A stretch of DNA of 64,000 nucleotides, from contig ML133486.1 of assembly GCA_003864495.1 (NCBI GenBank), positions 892,059 to 956,058 of the forward strand, written 5' to 3'. This document shows, piece after piece, positions 1 through 12,949 of the stretch. The position numbers and the translations under genes were made by a program. This stretch comes from Nemopilema nomurai (lineage: Eukaryota > Cnidaria > Scyphozoa > Rhizostomeae > Rhizostomatidae). Below the pieces are notes generated by a model that worked only from the letters and a program-made list of their open reading frames with translations, had not been told where the DNA came from and searched no databases. Within the stretch, counting starts at the first letter, position 1, and every line of letters begins with the position of its first letter.

Positions 1-740
1 ATAAATGCCCTCTCCAAAATACTGACAATACTCCAAAATAATGCGAAATGCTAAATATGAGTTTTAATGACATGAATTCTAATATTCATAGTAAAGAGTT
101 AGCTTTAACAATAAAATCAGAAGTAAATCCAATATATCTATATAGAGATCTAAACATAAGGATAATGAAAATTCAGTGAAGCACTCTTAGAAACCCTTAA
201 AATCTAATAAAGCGCCATATCAACCTTGAAATATTTAACTGCTTTCAATAGTACGACAGAATTTGAAAATAGTACTGTACAAGCGTTTTGTCAAAAGCGT
301 TTTCAAAACACGTAAGACGTAACAGAGCTGAGACCAAAGTTTGTAAGACATACTCACACAGTTTTGGATCAACTGCCGTTGGTTATAGACTGGACAACTT
401 CTGTTAAAAATTAGGAAGGAACTGCGGAGCTTAACAAAAAACTAAATTAATATTAGGAAAGTTGCATAGACTACTTTACGTACCTTGTAAGTCACCTTTC
501 AGTAATCATTCCCTGATCACTTCCGCCTCGTAATCAATCAGCAGTAAATGGAGGCCACGACTCAACGATTTGTGCAAACAACCGGGTTTTAACAGGTTGT
601 TTCCTGATCATATTTTTCAAAGGTTAGCACTGCTTTCAAAGATCTATCACGACGATCAAGTTTTTGACGCGTCCCTTTTGTAACTTGGTCAGGTTTTGAC
701 GCTATAGTGCGAGTGGGCCCTATATCTTGCCTGTATCAGT
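1..740. other. Left-edge intergenic DNA, nothing recognised
   Basis: AT-rich sequence with no long open frame, no recognisable exon and no structured RNA that I can see. It ends at the 10-bp direct repeat that flanks the foldback element. The nearest gene is the RAD6-type gene, whose stop codon lies at 2551 and which is transcribed towards this edge. Some of this DNA could be downstream flank of that gene, but I saw no decisive polyadenylation signal. Confidence 0.5.
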
Positions 741-750
741 GGCACCAGCC
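741..750. repeat. Left target-site duplication of foldback element
   Basis: GGCACCAGCC directly precedes the left terminus and recurs at 1794-1803 directly after the right terminus. This marks the insertion boundaries. Confidence 0.8.
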
Positions 751-1793
751 CGTCGTTTCTAAAAGACTGAACACTCCAAGAACAGGCTGAACACCCCAAG
801 AACACCCCAAGAACACCCTAAGAACAAGCGATTAAGCGGCTGAACACCCTTTAAAACATATCAAAATCGGCATATCATTCGGAAAATAATTTGGTCAATC
901 AATAAAAATTAATTTTTGGGTCGGGAAAGGGCCTGTTAAGTCTAATGCTGTTGGTGTTGTTAGAACCAACTGATGTTTTGCGCGTCAAAAGTGTGAACGG
1001 GGGTTTGTACGCGGGAGCAATTTCGAGTTTGACTCCCTTTGTGCATTCAAGCAAATTTCCGTTGTTTTGAAATCATTGGAGACATTAAGAAGATATTGTT
1101 AAAATACTTCGTTTATATTATTTTATATTAGCAGTAATATCTTTATGAGCATTTAATCAATTATTATCAAAAGTACGAAATGTGCCCCTCTAATGCCCTC
1201 TTTAAGTCGCAAACTGCGGACCTGCCGCTTCCCTCTAACAAGTCCTACATTGTGCATTTTCTGTTTCATTTGTCAAAAATTCCTGATAAAAACCTGTCCA
1301 GGAATTGGGCCTGCGAATGCACCAGCTGGAGACGTCAAGAGAGGAGCTGTGTGTCTCGTTCTGTAAACTAGCTAGCGTGCACTAGCATACCGTGACCATT
1401 TGGGCAAATTAGCGGATGGGAAGAACAATTGTTTGGAAGACAATAGGTAGTCAAGTGACATGTCGTATTTTTACATTGTCACAGGATGTGAAAGATTTTC
1501 AAAACAACGGGATCAAACTCGAAATTGCTCCCGCGTACAAACCCCCGTTCACACGTTTGACCCGCAAAACATCAGTTGGTTGTAACAACACCAACAGCAT
1601 TAGACTTATCAGGCCCTTTCCCGCCCCAAAATTAATTTCTATTGATTGACCAAATTATTTTTCGAATGATATGCCGATTTTAATATGTTTTAAAGGGTGT
1701 TCAGCCGCTTAATCGCTTGTTCTTAGGGTGTTCTTGGGGTGTTCTTGGGGTGTTCAGCCTGTTCTTGGAGTGTTCAGTCTTTTAGAAACGACG
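751..1793. mobile_element. Foldback-type DNA transposon with long inverted arms
   Basis: The left arm (about 751-1074) is repeated in inverted orientation at about 1494-1793. Both arms carry the tandem GAACACCCCAAGAAC-like subrepeats, the AAGCGATTAAGCGGCTGAACA segment (split here only by description), the ATCGGCATATCATTCG segment and the GGGGGTTTGTACGCGGGAGC segment. The left arm has roughly 25 extra bases near its inner end. The termini read CGTCGTTTC and GAAACGACG. They are flanked by the same 10 bases, GGCACCAGCC, at 741-750 and 1794-1803; because the ends are C/G-rich, the duplication could also be read as 8 bp. Long arms with internal subrepeats and an 8-10 bp duplication fit foldback or MULE-like non-autonomous elements. 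The 420-bp centre shows no transposase. Confidence 0.85.
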
Positions 1794-1803
1794 GGCACCA
1801 GCC
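1794..1803. repeat. Right target-site duplication of foldback element
   Basis: GGCACCAGCC follows the right terminus and is identical to 741-750. Confidence 0.8.
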
Positions 1804-2550
1804 ACCAAACAGTGGAGGGGACTGGGCGAGTGCTTGGGGCGGAGCCTCGAAATTTATTGACCTCGCCCTTTCTAATGCAGGACACGCCCCTTTTCAATGA
1901 TTTGAAACACCTTTTACCTATGAGAAATGTCTGTTGGGTGCAATTGAATCTTGAAAACATCCCATCAACACCATCCTGTGGCGCCACTACTGGTCGCAGT
2001 TTTTTCGAAGGGCCCTTCCCCAAAAGTTTCCTCAACAGTTGGTTATATTGTGCCCTTTAGATGAAATACCTTTACCCATGGTGGACACAAAGTTGACATT
2101 AGGCCCCCCACTACTTTGCCTGCAGGACCGCCTTGTAAAGCTTAAGTATTCTTGGCCACCTCTCTGACAGTAGTAGATTGAAATTGCGAAAAAAAAAAAT
2201 TATTTGCACCATCAAGTGAATTCAGGCAAAAATTAAATATAACATGGATGAAATTTGTTGGATATTACAGTGGCCATATAACGAAACATGTAGACAAGTC
2301 TCAAACACAAAAACAAACTTCCATTTTAGATGGTCAAAATGTTCAATATACAGGCTACGAATACACATCTACTTCTATTTTACAGGTGGATTTTTCCAAC
2401 ACAAAAAGGGGCAACACAGAGTGCCCTGTTGGTTAATGTCTTATCACAATCTTGTATTCACAAGTGAAAGCCAAAGGCTGGTTCAAAATGTAAACTAACA
2501 GTTATTGTATGCACTTGGCCACACAGACATGGACTACAGAATCGCCAGCT
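1804..2550. other. Downstream flank of the RAD6-type gene
   Basis: This lies between the foldback element and the E2 stop codon. The open frames here (for example 1754-2035 on the minus strand) have no recognisable domain and no splice context. The part nearest 2551 should contain the 3' untranslated region of the E2 transcript, since that gene runs right to left. Confidence 0.4.
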
Positions 2551-5500
2551 CTAGGCACTTTGCCAACTTTGCTCAACGATTGCTTGTACTTTCTTTTCGT
2601 ATTCTCTTCTGTTGTATTGGTAGAGCTGTGCAGCTAGACTGTTTGCAGGGCTGTTTGGATTTGGTTCATCTAGTAATGACTGCAAAATAACACTGTTCAT
2701 AAGCAGCTGCATTCTAGATGAGTTATTACAAAAAAATATGTGAATACTAAGTGTCTGGTTGTATTAAGCATCTGCCATCTAAATTCTCCTTAGAGATGTG
2801 TACATGATCTCCAGTTTTGAAAAATTACAGTGCTATGTCAACACAACGCAATTAAATATATTCTATATGCCAAGAAGGTATTTGAGTTTGCGCAAAAAAA
2901 CAATTACAAAATGCCACAGGCCAAGCCCATTTCAAACGAAGGTGAAAATACATGTTCTGCAAGATAATTCTAAAAGGAAAGAAGTGGAAACATTTTCTGA
3001 TTAATTTGAGCCAGAGTGACTTTATTTGGCAAAAGTCATAATTTTAAAAAAGCACTGTAAGTAGAGATGTTAAACTGCACTCTTACCTGAATCGATGTTA
3101 GAATTGAAGATACATCATAAGTGGGGCTCCATCTGTTTTGCAGAATATCAAGACAAATTCCACCGTCAGCATAAACTGCAAATGCAAAAATTACAAAAAT
3201 TTGACAACAGCAATTTAATATCGATGACATCAAAAGACAAACTAGTTGCTGATAAACTAACTTATTGCTTGTAATTTATTATGAGGTACCCTATCATACT
3301 TTCATTATTCAACAGTAAATGTTATGCCAGAAACTGCCTGTCTGGTTAAGTACAGAAAATCTCATTTGGGTCAACAAAAAACCTAAGAAATAAAAAGGGG
3401 AAGATATCAGTTTCTGGTCAACACTAGGGAAGGGGCACTGCATTAGTCCTGAAAGTTATAATCAGCTCAACATTGCCAGCACCAAAGTATACCAAAATAG
3501 CTACAGGGCAAAAGTTTACTTGATATCTTCAATTTTATAACTTTATCAACAAAATGCAATTGGATTTAAATATGCACAAAAAAATTGGCCAGTTGCCTGT
3601 CAATGCCTATTGAATTCAAATACACCTGTCCATGTCAATTCATTCCATTCAGTTAAAAAATGATTCACATTTGAAAGACCTGTTCTTCCAACCTTTGCAT
3701 GATTTCATGTTAAATGGCTCAACTACCCTTAAAATAACAAAGCTTTACCAAACTTTTGCAAGCCGCTAAATGAATAACAGTAACATCACTACCCAAATAA
3801 TGTTTCTAATTGAGTGAATTTTCATTATTTTTTGTTTAAAAGACCATATATCCCTTCAATCGAATTCTCCATAAGAGGTACAAAAAACACAGATAACTTT
3901 GAGTTTCCCCTCCTTATAAAAGTTAGCCAAACTAACTTCTCTATAACTCTAAAATCACTTCTATTTATCAAGATTCCTCCTTTGCTTGCTTCTCACTAAA
4001 ATATATGTAATCCTCTTTTTGAAAATTTTAACTCATTAGATATTGGATAGCTGCAACTAAAAACATAAGACATCTTACCATTTGGATGAAACATTTTTGA
4101 AACAAATTTCACTATTGGTGGCTTGTTAGGGTATTCTTCAGTAAATTCCATTGTTAACCTAAATGTACCTTTACAGAAAAAATAATAAAGAGATGACTGT
4201 GTGAAAAGATAGTTTATTCATATAAACATGGATGCATTTAAACATGACCATCAATTGAACATGCTCAATTTGAGGTTTCTCTAATAAAAATTGATAATAA
4301 GAAAACAAAAGAACCATAATTTGTTTGAGTCAATATCAAACCACGAAGCATTAGCAAGGTCATATGAATTGGTTTGGTAAAAAGTTCTTGATTCTAGCAT
4401 ATGACCTCCACCAAGAATGAAGTTTAAAAGACTTTTCCTTGTCCTTTTTATCAACATGACCACTATAAATCTTACTTAATTTCTACAATTATTTTCTTCA
4501 TGGTTAAAAAAAAATATATACTCATGGACCCAATAAGTTCAGGAGTGTATTTAAACAAGCTTCATGTCTGAAAAGTTCAGGAAAAATATTCTAAAATCTG
4601 GCATTAGTCATGCTGATAAATTGAGAGCAAGTGAGAATAGTCTATTAAAGGTTTTACCTTCTTCAAATGGAGTATCTTCTGGCCTATAAAATTAATGTTT
4701 TTTGAGTGAAAATTTTATCTTCTTGATATCTTGATATCAAATAATCAAATGTGTATACATGTATGAATAATTTGCTACACTAAAAGTATTTACAAGTTAT
4801 ATATAAAGTTCAAAAACATATATAATTCAGTAATTAACACTAAAAACAAAAAGAAAGACACCCTCTAATTTCAGTGGCAGGGATAGCATTAAAAGGTCTA
4901 GCTATTAAAAGCTATCATTTCTCACAATATTTTGAAAAAAATCTCTTAGCCTACTTAGCCTAAATTCATAATTGGTCAAAAGTTGAAGAGTCTCCTTGTG
5001 CAAATAAACACATATTACCTTCTTAGTAATGGCATCAGCATATTTAAAAAATCGCAAAAAGTACTCTTAATCTTGTTTTAATGATTAAAACGCAACAATA
5101 TTAAATACCCAAAGATGACTGCATTCCAAAGCATAATATTGTTTTCTGTTGGAGCTCCACTAACTCCAGCTGGGGGATCTTCTTGGAGCCTTAAAAAAAT
5201 GTTGAAACAAAATCTTGAATATACAAAAAAGACAAAATGACAAATGCCTAACTGAATAATTTGATTCAGTTAGCAATCTGATGTTCAGAAGTCACTATCA
5301 AAGTATAAAGCAAAGCAAAATAAGCCCTGATACTATAAAAATAATACTTAATTGGAAAGTTGAATAGACATTTCAGGGATCCTGAGATGAATGAAGGAAG
5401 AACTAATCTTGGTACTTTATACAGCCGTCCTTCACTATTTCCGAAACCATCAGAAAATAAAACAGGTACGTTTATAATTTTCCAGCAAACTTAGGCATTA

Positions 5501-5807
5501 CTATACTTCCTGGAAAGGTAATTTTATGGAATATTGTCCAAACCTCACTTTACAACAAAACATACGTTTGATTAGCATAGGAAAACATTTCTGCTTAGTG
5601 AAAGTTTGAGATGGAACATTTCAAAAATTTCCATATCTAAGCAGTGTATGGGCAAACACACCAATGAAAAGCGAAGAACAAAATGGCGGATTTCTTCATT
5701 GCCCAGATCTAGCCATTTCAGTGCAAACACGGTTGCTAAAAGTATAAAGAGCGGAAAACCTACCGCTTGAAGTCTCTCATTAGCCGTCTTCTAGCTGGAG
5801 TCGACAT
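2551..5807 (-). CDS. UBE2A/UBE2B (RAD6): Ubiquitin-conjugating enzyme E2, RAD6/UBE2A-UBE2B type
   Basis: RAD6-class E2 enzymes accept ubiquitin on an active-site cysteine and, with a RING E3, modify PCNA and histone H2B. Six coding exons join in phase: 5764-5807, 5109-5189, 4658-4683, 4079-4168, 3087-3175 and 2551-2679. They sum to 459 nt, or 152 residues plus stop, the usual animal RAD6 length. The start reads [15 protein letters not shown]. The third and fourth exons give the PEDTPFEEG block and the [12 protein letters not shown] block, and the HPN motif closes exon 4. The catalytic cysteine sits in [12 protein letters not shown] (exon 5), followed by [14 protein letters not shown]. Exon 6 starts [13 protein letters not shown] and ends EQSWQSA. 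It is a short-tailed metazoan form without the acidic tail of yeast Rad6. UBE2A and UBE2B cannot be told apart here. The gene appears intact. Confidence 0.97.
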
Positions 5808-8800
5808 ATTGGTGGCACAGAAACCCGATTTTAACTTTGGTTGCCCGCAACTCCCAGGCCTTTCCTTAACTTCAGATCAATGTTTCATAGATTGAATCGT
5901 TCCTTTTGTGCAATTTCGCGTCGTAACTTGGTAGAGAACGCAACTTATCAGACACAACCAAAACGCGAATAACTGACGTCCAATTATTTTTTGATTATTT
6001 AACTTGTTTAACGTAGCTGTGTCTTTTTCTCAGTTCGGGTCTACCGAACCTTTCTGTTCTGTCTTTTTTATGAGAGCTGGGCTGTAATGATGACGCAACA
6101 ACCTCTTTCTGAAGAGGATGACATCATGTAACAAAACATTTCGGAGGATAGAAGCCTAGTAGTTCATCTAACAGTCACATTGTTTATCCATCACACATAG
6201 GCCTTAAGAACTTAGAACAAACTTTCAGTTCTTAATATTAACAGATGTAGGCCTGAAATACGCATAAACTAATTGATAGTATGGACTGTCAAGGCATAGC
6301 CGATGCCTTTTGCGGTTTAGGATAACCATTTTGTTGTAAGAATTAATTAGGAATTACTCCACGGTAAAAATATTTAATCCACACATTCATACGTAAAACA
6401 TGTTACATCTGACAGGAACCGGCTAGATGAAATCACATCAACTGAGAAAAAATCCTTATCAAAATACTCTAATTAAACTGCAACTCGATAACGAAATTGA
6501 GATGACAACATTTCACCACAAAAACCATGGCTTCCAACTTTTACATTGCAACCGAAAGTGTTTTTTTCAGTCATCAATTGAGAAAAGACATTCTTTCATA
6601 CAAAAGAAACTGTGTATAGACAAGATCATTATTTATCCCCATAAATCCTGAGCACTTCGTTCACAGATATCGATTCTAAAATATGAGAACAGGACGGTTC
6701 TAGGTTACTTCTCTGCGTCTCGAACTAACGCGATCACCAGCAAATGGTTCCTAAAGATGGATTAATTGATGACGCATTTTAAGTTGAAAATAAATTTGCT
6801 TCCAGCGGCTAATCTTCAATGGGTTCTCGTTGACAGGTAAAAAGAGTGCAGTTGTTAACAAAATGGCGTAGAAGGGAAGCTAACAAAGGCGACTGTATTT
6901 CTAGCAAAGACTATACATCTTTCACTTAACCATCAATTGAGATCTATTACAAAAATAAAATTTCTAATTACGACAAAAAGTTTAAGACTATATTTCCGAA
7001 TTCTAAAAAGGACCAAAAATATACTGGAATAATATAGGCAAAAACCTTCATACAAGCATTGTCAATACAAACTAAGGTGTGAAATCATCTATAATTCAAC
7101 ATAGCAGTATATAAAAATGTCTTAAAATATCATTAAATCTTTATACGGGTAACTGGCAACAGTTTTTAGAAGATATTTTTATAAAGGAATGTGGTAAAGG
7201 AAAATTTTTTAAGAAAATGAAACTTTTTAGAGAAATTAATCAACTCAGCAAGAAATGAGGATGGATATGATCTCTCAAATGTAACGAAAAAAGAGACTTT
7301 TATCTGCCTATGTATGTTTGAAAAGGTTGTTTTTTGAAAATAGGCAAGCATACACGCCAAAATAACGGGCCCTAAAAGAATCGGAATATAAAGCAGACTC
7401 AACCCTCCTTATAACTTGAAGAAACTGCTAATAAATGAACTTCTATATAATACGATAACCCATATCAAGAATATAAGAAAGGAAAGAAACCCCCCCTCCC
7501 CCCAATGGACAATGGGGAGTTCTGAAAACGTCCATGTGTAGTTGAAAAACAGCTTGCGCATTGTACATAAGTGTGAAAAAAATTTCATCTAAATATTTTT
7601 TCCAGTGATTGGATGACTCTTACTGTCCCGAATTTATAAAAATAGTTTATAAATGCCCTGAAAAACGTCATCAATACCATAACCACTGCAAAGGTTGCCG
7701 TTAAGGAAAGCTGTTAGGAAAGATAATTAGTTACAAAATCACCCCTGTGTGCTTTAAGAAATAGCAAAGCTAAAGGGTCCTTTCAGGAATACCGTTGCTT
7801 AGCCAACTGAAATGAACTTCGCTTATTGCAAATAACAACACAATTATTAAGCAACAGGAAGCCCGCGTACCCGTTCAGTCAATTCACAGTTTTAGGCCAT
7901 AAAACATACCATTGCTCATTTTCAAGAAGGGGCAATAAATAGGACAAGAACTATGTAATAAACGTCCAAGTGACATTTGTTATGGCTTGAAGAACTTTCT
8001 ACGAAAGCGAATCGATAGGCCACGTTACGTATTGTAAATTTGGTATTTATCACAATCCATGTTTCGCACAAGAACGGGCTCTGGCGGGTGGAGGTAGGTA
8101 CTAACTTCAAGGTAGACTCCAAGCAGCACATGTTTCTGGAAAGATGTCAAACGGTGTATTTTCGGATCTACTACAGCGCTGAAGCAGGGCAATAAAAAAT
8201 GCAGCCGCTTCATCGAGGACGGAGGTTTCTTACCAAATGACATTAGCTACTAAAAATTTGCTATTAATACCGAAAATATACCATATTATTAACGAACTCT
8301 CTTTAAAGACTGTCTCTTGACCTGCAATTCTTTTTGAACTTGTCCCGATGAGCCCTTCTCACTCAAGACTGTCGACTGCAAATATAAAAGAAGAATATAA
8401 AGCTTGCTCTTGCGGACTTGAAGTACAGCACAAAAGGTTATTTTGACTATGAAGTAGCAAATTTTTTTTCAAAGTCTACTCTGACAAACAACGTAAATTA
8501 TTCATGTGCTTCTGGAACGGTCACCCGTTCCTGACATACATGTGCGTCATTTCTATCAATCTTCCAGCACTAACTTTTTGGCGAAAAGAAATGCGAAACG
8601 AAATGAAATTCTTTAAGCGAAATGCGCAGACATGCAGGTTGCAGCAAATTATACCTTTTCTTCACTTCCCTCTTATTATCTAAACTAAACAGACTAAACA
8701 GAACATATCTGTTAGGTTGAGATGAAAAAAGCTTCAAAAATTATTTTTTGGATGGCAAATTCCAAATAATCTCATTAAGTTTTCTCTGGACTAAATTCTA

Positions 8801-8901
8801 ACACAACAACTTTTCAAGTTGATAGTCTTTAAGGCCAAATTGGGAACTGAGAACTCATGGAATTACTAAAGGGATATTAAGACTTTTTGCCTTGCAGAGC
8901 G
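5808..8901. other. Intergenic region between RAD6-type gene and ARAP 3' end
   Basis: The left part should hold the promoter and 5' untranslated region of the E2 gene, which starts at 5807 and reads leftwards. The right part should hold the ARAP 3' end. A possible alternative ARAP terminal exon lies at 8107-8178 on the minus strand (acceptor GCTTCAG, 23 codons then TGA), in the same phase as the preferred exon at 8902-8973. Open frames at 6427-6651 and 7166-7402 have no recognisable domain. A C-rich run occurs near 7489-7503. Confidence 0.4.
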
Positions 8902-11900
8902 CTACACACTGAAGCAGAAATTCAATAACAAGTTCTTGGCTGTAATTTCGATGAATCTTCGAGTTAATCTAATCTGTGACAATAAGCAAAACAAAGGCAA
9001 CTCCGTCAAAGTTTCTTAGCAGATCTATACTTTAGCCAAATAGATAAAAGAATTCGGAGAAAAAATTAATTTGAGTAATGAAGACGGCTGAAAAGTATTA
9101 CTGAATTTCTCATGGTTTGCAGTATATTTTGGCAAGCTTAATGTATTCTCAGGCAAGTTTTGATGGATTAATGTTAGTCTGCTGATAGATCTTCATTACT
9201 GTTCATGTGCCTAAGCAATAGGCTTGGCTCTTGGTTCAATTTAACGGATGCTGAAAGACAGGTCCCAGTGGCAGAAGTAAAGGCAGTGTACAAAAAGCAG
9301 CGTAAATATTGTTTTTTAAAAACTTAAAGGTTGAGGGTGAAGCAAAACATGACAAACCTGTCTGCCAAGGAAGACACTTCTCCTTTGATTAAGAGGCACC
9401 AAATCTTCCGTCTGAAATATCAGGTAAAATTTTCATTTACAACAGAATATGACCACTATACGTAAAGAAGGGACAAGAAATTACATAACATAACATATCA
9501 TGACATAATATAATTCAACCTCTTATATTTGACATAAAAAATGATATACAACATACAACGCATAGCCTAACATGATATAACATACAATGTTTTAAGCATA
9601 CATTACTGCCTGAAAGACTTTCAAAATAGGTTATAGCAATACTCACGATTGCAGTCATGCTTTTTTCTGCTTCTTGAAGATTGGTCCAGATACCGTTTGG
9701 ATACTAAATGAAAAGTATACACAAATGTTCAATCAACAAAACCAATCTTTGTTGTAAGTAGAACATATCAGGTGATGGAAATATTGATGAAAGAATACAT
9801 GAAAGAAGGCATTCAAACTTAAATGATTGCAAAGAAAATGCAAGAGGAATGATACCAGAAAAATTCAGGCCTAACTTGCATAATAACAAGAACGAGAAAA
9901 ATGCAGGCCTAACTTGTATAATAACAAGAACGAGAACAAATGCAGGCCTAACTTGCATAAGAAACAAGAACGAGAAAAATGCAGGCCTAACTTGCATAAT
10001 AACAAGAACGAGAACAAATGCAGGCCTAACTTGCATAATAACAAGAACGAGAAAAATGCAGGCCTAACTTGCATAATAACAAGAACGAGAAAAATGCAGG
10101 CCTAACTTGCATAATAACAAGAACGAGAACAAATGCAGGCCTAACTTGCATAATAACAAGAACGAGAACAAATGCAGGCCTAACTTGCATAATAACAAGA
10201 ACGAGAAAAATGCAGGCCTAACTTGCATAATAACAAGAACGAGAAAAAATGCAGGCCTAACTTGTATAATAACAAGAACGAGAACAAATGCAGGCCTAAC
10301 TTGCATAAGAAACAAGAACGAGAAAAATGCAGGCCTAGCTTGCATAATAACAAGAACGAGAAAAATGCAGGCCTAACTTGCATAATAACAAGAACGAGAA
10401 CAAATGCAGGCCTAACTTGCATAATAACAAGAACGAGAAAAATGCAGGCCTAACTTGCATAATAACAAGAACGAGAACAAATGCAGGCCTAACTTGCATA
10501 ATAACAAGAACGAGAAAAATGCAGGCCTAACTTGCATAATAACAAGAACGAGAAAAATGCAGGCCTAACTTGCATAATAACAAGAACGAGAACAAATGCA
10601 GGCCTAACTTGCATAATAACAAGAACGAGAAAAATGCAGGCCTAACTTGCATAATAACAAGAACGAGAAAAATGCAGGCCTAACTTGCATAATAACAAGA
10701 ACGAGAAAAATGCAGGCCTAACTTGCATAATAACAAGAACGAGAAAAATGCAGGCCTAACTTGCATAATAACAAGAACGAGAAAAATGCAGGCCTAACTT
10801 GCATAATAACAAGAACGAGAACAAATGCAGGCCTAACTTGCATAATAACAAGAACGAGAAAAATGCAGGCCTAACTTGCATAATAACAAGAACGAGAAAA
10901 ATGCAGGCCTAACTTGCATAATAACAAGAACGAGAAAAATGCAGGCCTAACTTGCATAATAACAAGAACGAGAACAAATGCAGGCCTAACTTGCATAATA
11001 ACAAGAACGAGAAAAATGCAGGCCTAACTTGCATAATAACAAGAACGAGAAAAATGCAGGCCTAACTTGCATAATAACAAGAACGAGAAAAATTCAGGCC
11101 TAACTTGCATAATAACAAGAACGAGAAAAATGCAGGCCTAACTTGCATAATAACAAGAACGAGAAAAATGCAGACCTAACTTGCATAATAACAAATAACT
11201 AAACTATGCATGAACCAAATTTAAACACGAAATATGGTGAACACGCTTGAGACAAGCAAAACAAAGCCATGGAAGTAAGGAACAGCTATAGTTGATAAGA
11301 GAGGCAGTAGTTGAAAATGTCACCTTGATATGTAAAATAGCACTGATCCACCTGTACAAGTATTTCTCATCATCAGTGCATGCGCATCTACAAACGATTT
11401 CAATGAAGAGGAATTCACTTCAGCTGAAGGTTACGATGAGGATTCAGTGATTACTGCCAACGGAATGAAAGGAGAATATACGTAGCATACCTTGAGCTAA
11501 CAAAGCCTAGACAATGTAGCAAAATGGAATGAAATGAGGCGTAGTGCAACACATCTAAACGCACGAAAAATATCCTATAGGTTGACAAAATTATTCAAAT
11601 AAACCACTTTCGAAGGGAGCATTAATCTAGAAGCGTGAAGATTAATCATGAACAAAAGTGGAACGAGAACAAAGCTAGGCGAAACGCGAAAGTTTAACTC
11701 ATGGCCATTAAAGATGTTAACATATGGGAGCCTAAGGTGTTCCTGACTGTGGAGAGTAGCCAGATGACAAGCGACGTAGCTTTAGGAAAAAACATTCCAC
11801 GACGCAATTTACCATTACTTAAATATGACACAAAAACCAAATGTTTACTAGAAATAATTTGATAGGGAATGCTACTGGCCATACCTTCTTTCGCCGTCAT

Positions 11901-12949
11901 TCATAAGAGTGAATCCATACCTAAAAATGCACAGAAAGCCTATCTTCACAAACATATCATGGTAAATTGCAGAAAATTGAGACATATGTTGGTGGTGCCA
12001 AATCCAACAGCTGCAACAAACAATAAATCAAGAAGAGGCGGGGAAACGGAACATTTAATTTTTGAGCACTTAATCTGCGCTTGTGTATCAATTTACTGAT
12101 ACGTTGATAATGCTACTGATTCTAGGCTAAATAGGACACTTGCAAAGAGGGAACTGAATGATTGCTTTGGAATACACAACGGCTCTATAGCAACAAAGAG
12201 AAATTCGCTTCAAAGATTGATATCAACAACATTATTATTGTTGTAACACAGCAATTATTATTTTCTATGCCACTGGATGTTTCCACATTATTATGTGTCA
12301 GATTTTGCCATTTGTTCGCCATCAAAATTAAAAATTCAGACAATCAATTTATTCTAAAGATAAGGTCATACAACTTCTCTTTGCGATAACTATAATCGCA
12401 ACTATCAATTCGTTATCTCAGAAAACTACTTGCACGTGGCAATTTCATTTGCAATGACAGCTCTTTAACATTATCTCCCAAACGGAGGCATCTAAGAAAC
12501 TGCAATCCAAATCGTGAATTGACTATTGACTTCCCACAACAAGGTGCATATATGACCTCATGATCAACAAAACAAAGTTGATCCCACATGCTAGTTTTAT
12601 TATTTATGGAAGTTGTGATAAAACTGTCCTACTTTTTTGATGACTTTTTCTTCAATCTTTCATCATTGCCAATAAACAGCAACCACTTGTGAATCGACAG
12701 CTTCTCTACTTCTGAACCGTTCTATGAAAAAAACAGAACTAGATTCTGAACAAAAACAGAATCACTTGCGATTGCTCTATCCATCATGAAAAGAGATCCA
12801 GCTGCCTAACTTTGAAAGAAAATAGCATCACTCACTTCTTTCATCGAGATGACGAGATCTCCTGTTTTAATTGCGAGAAAATGCTCCTTCCAACCGCCAT
12901 CGTTCTTTCTCCAGTAGAGCTTGCCTCTCATGCTCAGCCTGGCATCTTG
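8902..12949 (-). CDS. ARAP: ARAP C-terminal PH domain and tail
   Basis: Clear exons are 12836-12949 (MRGKLYWRKNDGGWKEHFL), 11324-11387 (CACTDDEKYLYRWISAIL, the PH closing helix) and 9647-9703 (YPNGIWTNLQEAEKSM). Between the first two, candidates are about 12651-12711 (IHKWLLFIGNDERLKKK) and one starting at 11854 (HLVFVSYLS), whose donor I cannot fix. Tail candidates are 9358-9411 and 8902-8973; the latter ends FCFSV then TAG and is the chosen terminus. The 35-copy minisatellite sits in the intron between the closing helix exon and exon 9647-9703. An alternative last exon is 8107-8178. PH identity is secure; the tail is tentative. Confidence 0.65.

Noticed and set aside
1728..2060. A 110-codon plus-strand frame and a 93-codon minus-strand frame
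   Set aside because: The first begins inside the foldback arm; neither has domains or splice context.
9704..10453. Overlapping open frames of 60-110 codons on both strands
   Set aside because: They are translations of the 38/39-bp minisatellite in different frames and have no independent coding signal.
9866..11196. CRISPR-like direct-repeat array
   Set aside because: Units are contiguous without unique spacers and the DNA is a eukaryotic intron; it is a minisatellite.
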